Below are positions 6,770-15,497 of a stretch of 64,000 nt of DNA, one piece after another. The position numbers and the translations under genes are program-made. The stretch's first letter is position 1. Every line of letters starts with the position of its first letter. This DNA comes from an uncultured Alphaproteobacteria bacterium (GTDB taxonomy: Bacteria; Pseudomonadota; Alphaproteobacteria; RF32; CAG-239), in the NCBI GenBank assembly GCA_944392835.1, contig CALXYB010000002.1:31917-95916 (forward strand), in the 5' to 3' direction. Under the pieces are notes generated by a model. The model saw only the letters and a program-made list of their open reading frames with translations. It did no database searches and was not told the DNA's origin.

Positions 6770-9700
6770 TTATTTCTCCTTTGTAAACATTCTCATAAAG
6801 CGGGCGATTTTGCCGGTTTCCTTAAACTCTTTCTTATCAGCTTCGCGCTGCTTTTGAGCTTGTTTATAGCCTTCAGGCGTGTTCTCGGAGATTTCAACAC
6901 CATGAATGTCCTCCTCGGCAAAGCGGTCTGCAACAACGGCTCCGTGCATTTTGCCCTGCATCTCATGTTGGCGCGCTTTAAGAACCTCTTTGCGTTTTTG
7001 AACATGGTCGTGCATTTCTGCTTTGAGAGCTTCTTCTTTCTCGCGTTTTTGGCGATAAGCTTCTATGGCTTTCTCATCTCCGCTTAATGCTCTTGATAAA
7101 GCCTCGCTATATTCTTTGCTTTCTTTATCTTTTTCCGTTAATTCATAGCGTTTTTTATCTTCCGACTTGGTGTTTTTCTTAGATTCAGGTTTTTCTTCCA
7201 AACCTTCTACCTCATTATAAGCAACATCGCCTGATGTCGGACCATAATAAACATTATCACCTTGTAAGCCCATTAATCTTTGCTCTAAGGTATTTCCTTT
7301 ATCATCTTTGCCCGGTTTCGCGACAGCTCTTGCTGTATCCTTGTCGTCCTTGCCCGGTTTTGCGATAGTTCTTACCGTACCTTTGTCGTCCTTGACCGGT
7401 TTTGCTATAGTTCTTACCGGCTCATTTTTATCCTTAACGGGTTGTTTGTCATCCTGAGCTTTCTTTCTCTTCAGCAAACGGTCGGCAATAGAACCGATTT
7501 TTTCCTTCATCAGCTTAACTTTCTTTACCTGAGCAAAGAAGTATGGCGGAATGTAGGGGACAATATTTTCCGGTTCGTTCGGAACCCAAACTCTCTCACC
7601 GGGGATAATTCTGTCAGGGTCTTGCCATCTGTCATACTGAATACCATCCGGACGAGAGGGGTCATAAGAATATAAGTCTTGCGGTTTGATGCCGACATCC
7701 GGGATTAAGTGTCCCATATGACCATTGGCGTCCGCACTGATATGCAACGCAACTTTGTCCATAACCTGTATTTCTGCCGGACTTAACGGTTGTTGCGGAT
7801 TGGTACTCAAGTGCTTGAAGACATCTTCATAAGTTATGTGGTTGCCGTTGGCATCGGTTACACCCATAATATCACCCAAAGTGCGAGACGGATCTTGCGC
7901 CAAAGGTGTATCCGGCGCACCTAACAAATGCGCGTTCTCAAGTTTGGCAAGGTTAACATCCGCAGCTTCCGGTGCCCAGCCCGTATGGTGTTGTTGTAAA
8001 TTGCTCAAAGCCTCATTATAAGTTCCGTGAGCATGGAAAGCAGATTCCATCGGCTGAGAGCCATCCGGCGTATAACGCGCACCATGGCTTACGCCATCGC
8101 TGTTGTTCCAAACTTCGGCTTTGTCAATGTGTTTTTGATCATAGGTTTTAATCTCGTGCTTTTCACCGGGGACGATTTCACCGTTTCGTTCTGACCAATG
8201 ACCAAAAGGTCCGTTTTCGGCAGAAAGTGTATCACCGATGAAATTACCTAATTTTTGACCACCCCAAGCAGCTAAAGGCGTAATAGCAACGGAAGCAACC
8301 GTCATTAATGTGGCTTCACCTGTCTTAATTCCGGCTTTCTTGGCTTTCTTAAAGGAGAAATAACCGTTTCTGACCATATTCGCGCCCATGACGGCATATA
8401 AACCTTCCGGACGACCCCAAGCAACCGCACCATAGGCTGCAGCACTCAAAAGCATATTGGTTAAAAGCTCGGGATCTTTATAAAACTTGTATTTTTTGCC
8501 TTGAGCATGAGCAGCGCGGCGGCGTTGCTGATAGGCAACCGTCATACCGACAAGAGCCAAACCGGCTGAAGCATAAGCACAATAGGGTTGCGCACCAGGA
8601 ATGCGGCTGGCGACGGCAAAGCTTGCGGAAATACCGCCAACCAAGGCTGCGTTTCCGGCTAAACCCCTCCAGAAGTTTTTGCGGAAATTTTTGGTGTCGG
8701 CTTTTTCTTCAAAACGGGCGTTGGCCAGTTTGTCTATCTTGCTAACCGGCGCGTACAAGCGATTGATTATCGGCGCCTGCTTGCCTACTTTCTTAGCCAG
8801 ATGATCAAATTTGCTAGTCTTTTGGTTAACCCATTTGTCTTTAGCACCATCCCAACCTTCTGCAGAAAACGTATAAGTTTGACCGTTGAGCAAGTCAGTC
8901 TTTAGTTTGTTAAAAGGAATCGGAGCTTGTTTTTGTGCTTTCCGATCTGCATTAACAAACATAAATACGCTCTTCAAAAACTCATCATTGGCTGAAGCAT
9001 GAATGTCTTTTTTGTCAGCGGTTTTGCTTTCCATCAAAACCTGATCATCCAAGGCATCGCTCTTGGCAACAAGCATCAAGACTTCGGTTAATTCTTCCTT
9101 GCTTACACCGTTAGCATTTAAGGCATTGAGAATCTTCTGATTATCCGCATTGAACTTGAAATCAGCCAGTTTTTGCTCAGTATCTTGGGCGATGGCTTCC
9201 AATTTCTCGGCATCATTTTGTGTCTTGCCATATAAGCCGAAATCTTGCTCATATTTGGTCATCCACTCATCCAAAATGCCTTTGGCACCTTTGCCGTTTT
9301 TATTTTGGTTGCGGATGTCTATCATCTCAACATAGCCGTCATAAACATCGGCAATGTTACTTGTATCTACAAAGTAGTAACCCGTACGGTTGGCCATATC
9401 GTTAATCATGCTATCCATACGCTCATGAATGGCCGCTAAAACCGTTTCCTCATTGTTGGTGTTGGCTTTCTTTTGTTTGGCTTCGGCAATATCCTTATTG
9501 AGGTTTCTTTCCCATTGTGCCAGAGCTTTTGGCGGAACAAGGTCAAAGTTCATTTCCATTTGCAAATGTTGTTCAACGCGTTTGCGATATTCCTCACGCT
9601 CCTTATCATTTAAGTCATCGGCTTTTTTGACCTCATCAACCAGTTTTTCTACCGGCAAGTCATCAACTTTTACGCTGCCGTCCACTTTGTTCATGGATTG

Positions 9701-10537
9701 GAGAACTTTAACGCGAATGCGGTCAAGCCATACTTCGTTCTGGTCGGAATACATACTTCTAATACGTTCGTACTCGTCTTTGCCCAAAACATCTTCCAAT
9801 TCATTCTTTGTAGGTTGATTGTCGCTAATCTCATTATTATTAGGCTGTTTGACATCCAAAACACTATTCTTTTGCTTGCTCTTATTATATTCAGCACCGG
9901 CCTTAAAGATAGCGTCCAGGTATTTATTGGATTTGCCGCTTGTAGGAAGTTTTTTGACTCTTTCTTCTGGATATTCTATCGGATAATAAGAATCCTTCAT
10001 TCCTTGAATGCAATAAGAAAATAAGGCGTTTTCTTTACTGTCTATCTTAAATTCTTTTCCGTCGCCAGCCACCTCAGAAAGCATAGCTTCTAACTTCTTT
10101 TCTTCCTCAGGGCTATGTTGACCGGAACTTAAAGCAAAAAAGCCTGCTTTTTCAAAATAGCTGTTGATTTCTTTACTCGGAGTTCTTTTTCTTAGCTCTC
10201 CGGCATTTTTAGCATCGCGGACTAAATCATAGCTCAAAGCAAACCATGTTTCCAATTTTTCTAAAGAATCTACTTCACGAAGTTTGTCGTACAAATTTTC
10301 AGCCAGTTTATATCTTTCTTCTTCGGTATGGTTGCCTTTATATTCGGCCATAAAGGTATCTTCTTTAGCATTCTTTTCCGGCTGATTTTCTTGTCCGTAT
10401 TTCTTCATAAATTCTTCTCTTTGAGATGGGTTCAGAGTATCCAAGAACTTGTCTACCGTGGGCTCTTTCTCGCCACTAAAACGCACATAATCTTGATATT
10501 CTTCACTTTGTGCATAAACTTCTTTAATATCAGCCAT
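6770..10537 (-). CDS. Very large hypothetical membrane protein with LysM-like motif
   Basis: Predicted 1255 residues; I do not recognise a full-length family. Residues 1 to about 610 are hydrophilic, charged and helical, with no signal peptide. Residues about 620-770 hold three or four hydrophobic segments rich in Ala/Gly. Residues about 965-985 (RWQDPDRIIPGERVWVP) resemble the end of a LysM repeat. Residues about 1032-1085 are 14-residue tandem repeats. The last 120 or so residues are a charged coiled coil. The layout suggests a cytoplasmic N-terminus anchored in the membrane with a possible wall-binding part; topology is inference. The start has a good AGGAGAG sequence. Single-gene unit with its own terminator, divergent from dnaJ. 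Confidence 0.7.
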   Translation of the reverse strand: MADIKEVYAQSEEYQDYVRFSGEKEPTVDKFLDTLNPSQREEFMKKYGQENQPEKNAKEDTFMAEYKGNHTEEERYKLAENLYDKLREVDSLEKLETWFALSYDLVRDAKNAGELRKRTPSKEINSYFEKAGFFALSSGQHSPEEEKKLEAMLSEVAGDGKEFKIDSKENALFSYCIQGMKDSYYPIEYPEERVKKLPTSGKSNKYLDAIFKAGAEYNKSKQKNSVLDVKQPNNNEISDNQPTKNELEDVLGKDEYERIRSMYSDQNEVWLDRIRVKVLQSMNKVDGSVKVDDLPVEKLVDEVKKADDLNDKEREEYRKRVEQHLQMEMNFDLVPPKALAQWERNLNKDIAEAKQKKANTNNEETVLAAIHERMDSMINDMANRTGYYFVDTSNIADVYDGYVEMIDIRNQNKNGKGAKGILDEWMTKYEQDFGLYGKTQNDAEKLEAIAQDTEQKLADFKFNADNQKILNALNANGVSKEELTEVLMLVAKSDALDDQVLMESKTADKKDIHASANDEFLKSVFMFVNADRKAQKQAPIPFNKLKTDLLNGQTYTFSAEGWDGAKDKWVNQKTSKFDHLAKKVGKQAPIINRLYAPVSKIDKLANARFEEKADTKNFRKNFWRGLAGNAALVGGISASFAVASRIPGAQPYCAYASAGLALVGMTVAYQQRRRAAHAQGKKYKFYKDPELLTNMLLSAAAYGAVAWGRPEGLYAVMGANMVRNGYFSFKKAKKAGIKTGEATLMTVASVAITPLAAWGGQKLGNFIGDTLSAENGPFGHWSERNGEIVPGEKHEIKTYDQKHIDKAEVWNNSDGVSHGARYTPDGSQPMESAFHAHGTYNEALSNLQQHHTGWAPEAADVNLAKLENAHLLGAPDTPLAQDPSRTLGDIMGVTDANGNHITYEDVFKHLSTNPQQPLSPAEIQVMDKVALHISADANGHMGHLIPDVGIKPQDLYSYDPSRPDGIQYDRWQDPDRIIPGERVWVPNEPENIVPYIPPYFFAQVKKVKLMKEKIGSIADRLLKRKKAQDDKQPVKDKNEPVRTIAKPVKDDKGTVRTIAKPGKDDKDTARAVAKPGKDDKGNTLEQRLMGLQGDNVYYGPTSGDVAYNEVEGLEEKPESKKNTKSEDKKRYELTEKDKESKEYSEALSRALSGDEKAIEAYRQKREKEEALKAEMHDHVQKRKEVLKARQHEMQGKMHGAVVADRFAEEDIHGVEISENTPEGYKQAQKQREADKKEFKETGKIARFMRMFTKEK
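7291..7442 (-). repeat. 42-bp tandem repeats inside the 1255-residue protein gene
   Basis: About three and a half copies of a 42-bp unit encode a 14-residue motif of the form P-[VG]-K-D-D-K-x-[TP]-[VA]-R-[TA]-[IV]-A-K. Copies differ by a few bases, so the array is fairly old. The encoded segment is highly charged, probably a flexible spacer. Confidence 0.85.
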
Positions 10538-10681
10538 TGGAAACTCTCCTAAAAAACTTTCAAATATGACTTTACATTACCATATTTTGTGTATTTTGGC
10601 AATATATTTTGTCTAATTCTGCTTACTGCCTGAATTTTAGCAGAAAAATATTAAAAAATGCCTTACATTTGCTTAAAAGCT

Positions 10682-10713
10682 CTTGCGTTTTGGTTTTATT
10701 CAACCTAAATAAG
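10682..10713 (+). promoter_or_regulatory. Sigma-32 (RpoH)-like heat-shock promoter of dnaJ
   Basis: CTTG (10682-10685), 18-nt spacer, CCTAAATAAG (10104+600 numbering aside, at 10704-10713). It is the same pattern and spacing as upstream of dnaK. It predicts a start near 10720, which places the AAGGG at 10711-10715 upstream of the transcript and so favours the ATG at 10752 over the in-frame TTG at 10722. Confidence 0.6.
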
Positions 10714-10751
10714 GGTAAAGTTTGTTTAATAATATTATTTGCGCAAAAAAA

Positions 10752-11903
10752 ATGACTGAAAAAGACTACTACGAACTATTGGAAGTTTCTCGTGATGCAG
10801 ACGGCGATACGATTAAGAAATCTTATCGGCGCTTGGCAATGAAATATCACCCCGACCGTAACCCCGGGGATAAGGAAGCTGAGGCAAAATTTAAAGAAAT
10901 TAACGAAGCCTATGATGTGCTTAAAGATAGCCAAAAACGTGCGGCTTATGACCGCTACGGACATCAGGCTTTTGCTAACGGCGGTGGAGGAAATCCGTTT
11001 AACGGGTTTGAGTTTAATTTTGGCGCAGGCGGATTCTCAGATATTTTTGCCGATGTCTTTTCTGAATTTATGGGGGGCGGACGCTCTCGCGGCGGACAAC
11101 GTTCCTATGCACAACGCGGCGCAGATGTGCGCTACAACCTTTCAATTAGCCTTGAAGAAGCGTTTAACGGCGTGGAAAAAGAAATTACGCTGCCATCTAC
11201 CGAAACTTGTGAAGCCTGCCATGGACACGGCACAAAAGACGGCTCGGAAGCCCCCGTTTGCGACAAATGCGGCGGCTTTGGACGTGTTCATCAGCAACAA
11301 GGCGGTTTCTTTATTGTGGAAACAACTTGCCCTAAGTGCAAAGGTACCGGACGTTTGGTTAAAGAAGCCTGCAAAAAATGCGGTGGCAGCGGAATTATCA
11401 ATAAAGACAAAACTCTCAAAGTTAAGATCCCTGCCGGAATTGAGGATGACACCAGAATGCGGATTCCGGGGGCGGGTGAAGCCGGTATCAGAGGCGGCGA
11501 AAACGGGGACTTGTATGTTTTTGTCAGTGTTAAACCACATAAAATCTTTAGCCGCGAAGGTTCTAACCTTTATATGCGTGTACCGGTCAGTATGGCTTGC
11601 GCGGCTTTGGGCGGTAAAATTGAAATTCCGGCCATTGACGGCTCCAGTATTGAGTTAGAAGTTGAGCCGGGAACACAATCTGACCAGATTCAAAAAATCA
11701 GCGGTCAAGGTATGACGGTCATTCGCTCAAAAGGACGAGGCGACTTGTTTGTTAAATATCGGGTGGAAACACCGGTTAACCTCTCCGCTAAGCAAAAAGA
11801 GCTGTTGGAGCAGTTTAGAGAAATCAGTAAAGATGATTCCTGCCAGCCGGAAACTAAAGGATTCTTTGATAAAATCAAAGATTTATTCAACAAAGCTTCC
11901 TAA
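10752..11903 (+). CDS. dnaJ: Chaperone DnaJ (Hsp40)
   Basis: Predicted 383 residues from the ATG at 10752. The J domain (1-70) carries the HPD tripeptide in [11 protein letters not shown] Gly/Phe-rich linker ([17 protein letters not shown]) follows, then four CxxCxGxG zinc motifs ([32 protein letters not shown]) and the C-terminal substrate domains. It delivers clients to DnaK and stimulates its ATPase. An in-frame TTG at 10722 would add ten residues, but the usual DnaJ start is MxxKDYYE. The promoter resembles that of dnaK. An intrinsic terminator follows 18 bp after the stop. Confidence 0.97.
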   Translation: MTEKDYYELLEVSRDADGDTIKKSYRRLAMKYHPDRNPGDKEAEAKFKEINEAYDVLKDSQKRAAYDRYGHQAFANGGGGNPFNGFEFNFGAGGFSDIFADVFSEFMGGGRSRGGQRSYAQRGADVRYNLSISLEEAFNGVEKEITLPSTETCEACHGHGTKDGSEAPVCDKCGGFGRVHQQQGGFFIVETTCPKCKGTGRLVKEACKKCGGSGIINKDKTLKVKIPAGIEDDTRMRIPGAGEAGIRGGENGDLYVFVSVKPHKIFSREGSNLYMRVPVSMACAALGGKIEIPAIDGSSIELEVEPGTQSDQIQKISGQGMTVIRSKGRGDLFVKYRVETPVNLSAKQKELLEQFREISKDDSCQPETKGFFDKIKDLFNKAS

Positions 11904-11920
11904 TATAAAAATAATTTTTG

Positions 11921-11950
11921 AAAATCGCAGAAAAATCTGCGGTTTTTTTG
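11921..11950 (+). terminator. Intrinsic terminator of dnaJ
   Basis: A short stem around CGCAG / CTGCG (11926-11930, 11937-11941), extended by A-T pairs, is followed by a seven-T run. Confidence 0.8.
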
Positions 11951-12105
11951 TTGTTTTTTGTCTAAAAATATGCTATCGCATAAGAATTAAAGAAAATTAT
12001 TGTGGATTTATGATGAATGATTACGGATTTTTTCGTTTTCTTTTTTGGCATAAGGCACAATATTTTCTAAGTTAACCTATTGTTTTACTAAAAAAATATT
12101 TTCTT

Positions 12106-12615
12106 ATGGAAAGTGCTTATTTTTTTGCAACCGAGAATTTATCCGGTTTTTATTTGATGCCGACAACAGTCTTGTTGAAAGCACAAATGGAAGCATTTGA
12201 TGAACTTAACAGACTCAATTTTTTTGATGCTGTTTTCTTTAAGGAAGGCAAAGAGTCTTGCGAGAAAAAAATTCTTTTGGAAGACCTGATTGAAAACATT
12301 GAAGAAGAACTGGACAGACGCTATCTGGCTTTCCGCGGAAACTTGCCGGAAGAAGAGAATTGTGCTTTGGATTTTGCCGAAACAATGGACAACATTGTCG
12401 GTGAAGAAGAAGTTCTTTCTTTGCTCACCAAAATGCCTTTGCCTATGGCTCTGTGTCTGACAAACGGTGTTATCTGCGTTGTAGAGGAAAAAACTCCCGA
12501 AAAAATGGAGCCTAAAAGAGAAACCCTAAAAAACCAAAAATCATGCGAAACATTAAAGACCTCTCGCCCCAAGAAGTCAAAAAGCTCTGCACAAAAGCAA
12601 AGCTCAAAAAACTGA
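12106..12615 (+). CDS. Hypothetical acidic protein with basic tail
   Basis: Predicted 169 residues, not recognised. Residues 1-125 are acidic and partly hydrophobic (LLTKMPLPMALCLTNGVICVV). The last 35 residues switch abruptly to a Lys/Ser-rich, low-complexity tail (RPKKSKSSAQKQSSKN). That tail is encoded in the 73 bp that overlap the start of the next gene in another frame, so it may have arisen by overprinting or by loss of an earlier stop. No signal peptide and no clear Shine-Dalgarno sequence. It is the first gene of a three-gene unit with the two paralogues at 12543 and 13025. Confidence 0.6.
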   Translation: MESAYFFATENLSGFYLMPTTVLLKAQMEAFDELNRLNFFDAVFFKEGKESCEKKILLEDLIENIEEELDRRYLAFRGNLPEEENCALDFAETMDNIVGEEEVLSLLTKMPLPMALCLTNGVICVVEEKTPEKMEPKRETLKNQKSCETLKTSRPKKSKSSAQKQSSKN

Positions 12616-13007
12616 GCGAAAAAGAACTTGCTGATTTGTTCGGTTATGTGAACTCTGAGCTTTTTAAGCTTCAAGTTGCTCACGGAATGGACGCTGCTTT
12701 AGAAAGAAAGTGGTGGGATGCTGCCTTACTTTTAATCAATGATGAAGTTGTCGGTCGTGGGTTGCAAATGCTCTATGTCGGAATTGAAAAAGGAAATGAG
12801 GGCAAAAGTGCCATTGAACTCCTGAATATGGAAGATGAAGATTTTCAAGTTCAGGCCTATTCAATTCTTGATACTCTTGATTTAGAGGCCTTAAAGCGCG
12901 TTGAAACCGAAGTTAAAAAGGTTTTGTATTCCAACAAACCGCTTTATGAGCCTTATATGGAAGAAGTACACCAGCAAATGCACAAACGCGCGGTGATGTT
13001 AAATTAA
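12543..13007 (+). CDS. Hypothetical protein, paralogue of the gene at 13025
   Basis: Predicted 154 residues, all-helical appearance, cytosolic, family unknown. The N-terminal 60 residues align with those of the next gene: LSPQEVKKL...KLKKLSEKELADLFG against LSPEQLKKY...LKKMELSELGKLLG, then a shared pattern of G-x-[DE]-A-[AL]-x-E-[RK]-x-[WY]-W-x-A-A. The gene overlaps the previous one by 73 bp in another frame and has no obvious Shine-Dalgarno sequence, so translation may be coupled. The 18-bp gap to the paralogue suggests a tandem duplication within one operon. Confidence 0.65.
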   Translation: MRNIKDLSPQEVKKLCTKAKLKKLSEKELADLFGYVNSELFKLQVAHGMDAALERKWWDAALLLINDEVVGRGLQMLYVGIEKGNEGKSAIELLNMEDEDFQVQAYSILDTLDLEALKRVETEVKKVLYSNKPLYEPYMEEVHQQMHKRAVMLN

Positions 13008-13024
13008 TCTAAAAAATTAGAGTT

Positions 13025-13471
13025 ATGATTATTTTTGATAAACTTTCGCCTGAACAGCTAAAAAAATATATTAAGCCCTTAAAGCTTAAAAAAATGGAGC
13101 TTTCCGAGCTTGGAAAACTGCTCGGCGCCGTTCGTAGCTATAATACGTATTATGCTGAACAAAAAGGCATTGAAGCCTTGATTGAAAAAACTTATTGGGT
13201 TGCGGCGGAAAAGGAAATAATCAAAGAATTTCAGCGCAGAAATTGTAATGTTTTTGTGTTGAGTTTTGCTCAAGTTTTCGCAGAGCTCAACAAGCTTTTG
13301 GTAGCAAAGGACACTCTGGCCGTTAGACAACTTGATAAAATTTTGTCTACTTACGATTCAGAAGCTATGTTACAAATAAAAAAAGAATTGATGGAAGATC
13401 CTGATTATCAAGCCAAATTTGGTGAGGTGATTGCTTTCTTTGATAAGAAGATTGGCGCATCTCTTTCCTAA
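13025..13471 (+). CDS. Hypothetical protein, paralogue of the gene at 12543
   Basis: Predicted 148 residues. It shares the N-terminal LSPEQLKKY / LKKM / EL-x-x-L-x-G / E-K-T-Y-W-x-A-A pattern with the upstream gene, but the C-terminal halves have diverged. No transmembrane segment, cysteine pair or catalytic motif is visible. It ends the three-gene unit; a strong terminator starts 13 bp after the stop. Confidence 0.65.
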   Translation: MIIFDKLSPEQLKKYIKPLKLKKMELSELGKLLGAVRSYNTYYAEQKGIEALIEKTYWVAAEKEIIKEFQRRNCNVFVLSFAQVFAELNKLLVAKDTLAVRQLDKILSTYDSEAMLQIKKELMEDPDYQAKFGEVIAFFDKKIGASLS

Positions 13472-13484
13472 AATCTTATTATTT

Positions 13485-13519
13485 AAGACCCGATATTGTC
13501 AAAATATCGGGTCTTTTTT
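13485..13519 (+). terminator. Intrinsic terminator of the paralogue operon
   Basis: A 13-bp stem AAGACCCGATATT / AATATCGGGTCTT (13485-13497 with 13503-13515) is followed by a T-run. Confidence 0.9.
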
Positions 13520-13559
13520 GTGCATAGACAGAACGCATTCTATAGATTATATTATGTAT

Positions 13560-14315
13560 ATGAGGAAGAGTCGCGCAACGATTTTGGAAAAAATTCGCCG
13601 TAACAGAAAAAACCTTCTTTACGGAACGTTGATTGCGGGTGCTTCTTTGGGTGGTATTAAAGGTTATCAAGCCTTGCGTTTTGAGCTGGCCGCTCTAGAA
13701 ATCCTTAAGTCTGAAGGCGGTTATGATGACGGAACAAAAACCGACCAAGAGACAAAATTTGGTATTACTAACCCTACCCTTACGGATTTTAAAGAAAAAT
13801 TTCCTGACGAAGCCAAAGGTTTTCCGGAAAGCGTTAAAAATCTTTCTTTGCCCCAAGCAAAAACTATTATGCGCGTGGCTTTTTATGAGCATTATAAACT
13901 CAATGAGCTCCATAATGCCTCTCTCTCCGAAATGCTTTTAGATGCCGTTTACAACCACGATTACAAAACTTTTAGGAGTTTTGCCAAAGAAGGGTTGATT
14001 GCAGTGATGAAAATGCGCGGCGAAGATATTGAAAAAAGACCGCGTAATTGGAAAGAGATTCCTCTTTTCTTAAATAATTGTTCTGACAAAGAACAAGAGG
14101 CTTTTTATAATGCTTTTGTTCAGGCCAGAATAGATTTTTTTGAAAGGAAGGGTTATATAAATAAGTTCAAAGGGCTTAAGAAACGTGCGAGGAAGTTTGT
14201 CGGAAAATATCGCTCTTGTCCTTTGTCGCAGAATATGGATATTTTGCCAAAAGAAAAACAAAGTACGCTTCATTGGTTTGATGCCATTAAACTGGCGCAA
14301 AAAGGACGAAATTAG
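13560..14315 (+). CDS. Membrane-anchored GH108-type N-acetylmuramidase
   Basis: Predicted 251 residues from the ATG at 13560 (another ATG lies two codons upstream; further extension runs into the terminator). A basic N-terminus and a hydrophobic segment (about 19-35) look like a signal anchor. LKSEGGYDDGTKTDQETKFGI (about 49-69) matches the EGGY...GxTxxGI signature of the GH108 / 'secretion activator' muramidases, with Glu52 as the probable catalytic acid. The C-terminal ARIDFFERKGYINKF region resembles the peptidoglycan-binding part of phage-derived members. It should cut glycan strands in the periplasm. An XRE-like regulator follows 15 bp downstream, a phage-like pairing. Family assignment rests on motif reading. 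Confidence 0.65.
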   Translation: MRKSRATILEKIRRNRKNLLYGTLIAGASLGGIKGYQALRFELAALEILKSEGGYDDGTKTDQETKFGITNPTLTDFKEKFPDEAKGFPESVKNLSLPQAKTIMRVAFYEHYKLNELHNASLSEMLLDAVYNHDYKTFRSFAKEGLIAVMKMRGEDIEKRPRNWKEIPLFLNNCSDKEQEAFYNAFVQARIDFFERKGYINKFKGLKKRARKFVGKYRSCPLSQNMDILPKEKQSTLHWFDAIKLAQKGRN

Positions 14316-14330
14316 GAAGGAGAAGCGCTG

Positions 14331-14552
14331 ATGATGAAACAAGACGAAGATGCTTTTATTCAGCGTGTTTTGGCCGGACAAGCCAGACAGAAAATTTGCC
14401 GCTTGCGAAAAAAAGCCGGATGGAGTTATCAGGAGCTGGCGGCGCGCTCGGGGCTTTCTCCGGAAACGCTCAAAGAACTTGAGGAAGGCACAAAACCTAT
14501 GACTCCTTACCATCTTCGCAAAATTTTAGATGCTTATAAATATTTTCAATAA
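14331..14552 (+). CDS. Small XRE-family transcriptional regulator
   Basis: Predicted 73 residues. Residues about 20-65 form a Cro/CI helix-turn-helix: LRKKAGWSYQELAARSGLSPETLKELEEG is a typical XRE pattern (quoted in two parts: LRKKAGWSYQELAARSG, then LSPETLKELEEG). A strong GGAAGGAG precedes the tandem ATGs at 14331 and 14334. It lies 15 bp after the muramidase gene and is probably co-transcribed, so it may control that gene or a nearby one (inference). A terminator begins 6 bp after the stop. Confidence 0.8.
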   Translation: MMKQDEDAFIQRVLAGQARQKICRLRKKAGWSYQELAARSGLSPETLKELEEGTKPMTPYHLRKILDAYKYFQ

Positions 14553-14558
14553 AAAAAA

Positions 14559-14581
14559 CCCCTCATCCGAGGGGCTTTCTT
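14559..14581. terminator. Terminator between the XRE gene and accD
   Basis: A 6-bp GC stem CCCCTC / GAGGGG with an ATCC loop has A-runs on the left and CTTTCTT on the right. It can therefore act for both convergent units. Confidence 0.8.
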
Positions 14582-14582
14582 A

Positions 14583-15464
14583 TTACTTATTATCAAGCAA
14601 AGGTGTATTCAACTTCGGCTTGTTGTGGGTCAAAATGCTTATGACCTTGACCAGTTCATTTTTCAGTTCATCACGCGTGCAGACAATGTCTACCATGCCA
14701 TGTTCCTTAAGATATTCGGCACGCTGGAAACCTTCCGGCAACTTTTCTCTGATGGTTTGTTCAATAACGCGTGCGCCGGCAAAACCAATGACGCAACCTT
14801 TTTCCGCAATATGAATATCGCCAAGCATAGCAAAGGATGCCGAAACGCCACCCGTTGTCGGGTCTGTCAAGATAGAGATAAAAGGTAAACCCTTTTCTTT
14901 TACCATATTGATTGCCGCGGTTGTTCTGGCCATCTGCATCAAAGACAAGATGCCTTCCTGCATGCGCGCACCACCTGATGAAGCAACCGTAATCAGGGGA
15001 TAATTTCCTTTCATTGCCATCTCGGCGGCTTTGACAATGCCTTCACCTACAGCCATACCCATTGAACCACCCATAAAAGAGAAGTCAAGAGCGGCAACAA
15101 CGCAGGTTATACCTCCGATTTCGCCCTGAGCAACTTTAATGGCATCATCATTGCCGGTTGCTTTGCGATATGATTTTAGGCGATCGGTATATTTTTTGGA
15201 ATCACGGAACTTGAGCGGGTCTTCCTTGGTTTTGGGAAGAGCAATCTCATTATATTCGCCGTTATCAAAAAGCATTTTTAGGCGTTTATCAATGTATAAA
15301 CGCAAATGATGACCGCACTTGGTGCAGACATAAAGGGTCTTTTTCATCTCTTTGGAAAAGAGCATTTGTCCGCAAACGGGACATTTTACCCACAAATTGT
15401 CGGCAATCTCTTTGGGTGTTGTTTTCTTTATTTTCGGTCTGACAAAATCCGTAAGCCAATTCAT
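14583..15464 (-). CDS. accD: Acetyl-CoA carboxylase carboxyltransferase subunit beta
   Basis: Predicted 293 residues. The N-terminal zinc ribbon uses Cys28, Cys31, Cys47 and Cys50. The crotonase-like domain contains GGITCVVAALDFSFMGGSMG, SGGARMQEG and the TDPTTGGVSAS oxyanion segment. With AccA it transfers the carboxyl group from carboxybiotin to acetyl-CoA, the first step of fatty-acid synthesis, in the cytosol. It is the last gene of an ihfB-lapA-accD unit with gaps of about 32 bp; trpFBA genes, often present between lapA and accD in alphaproteobacteria, are missing here. Its partner accA is 2 kb away. Confidence 0.97.
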   Translation of the reverse strand: MNWLTDFVRPKIKKTTPKEIADNLWVKCPVCGQMLFSKEMKKTLYVCTKCGHHLRLYIDKRLKMLFDNGEYNEIALPKTKEDPLKFRDSKKYTDRLKSYRKATGNDDAIKVAQGEIGGITCVVAALDFSFMGGSMGMAVGEGIVKAAEMAMKGNYPLITVASSGGARMQEGILSLMQMARTTAAINMVKEKGLPFISILTDPTTGGVSASFAMLGDIHIAEKGCVIGFAGARVIEQTIREKLPEGFQRAEYLKEHGMVDIVCTRDELKNELVKVISILTHNKPKLNTPLLDNK

Positions 15465-15497
15465 TATTCTATACCATTGTTGTTAAAAACATTTGTT

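Noticed and set aside
7291..7442. CRISPR-like repeat array
   Set aside because: The 42-bp units are directly tandem without unique spacers and are in frame within a coding gene.
10912..11658. Second open frame on the plus strand inside dnaJ
   Set aside because: It runs in another frame through the conserved dnaJ zinc region, and its protein shows no sensible pattern.
11904..12105. Gene between dnaJ and the gene at 12106
   Set aside because: The open frame there mainly continues a shadow frame from dnaJ through the terminator; no start with a ribosome-binding site.
13431..13559. N-terminal extension of the muramidase-like protein
   Set aside because: The extension crosses the terminator of the upstream operon; the signal anchor starts naturally at 13560.
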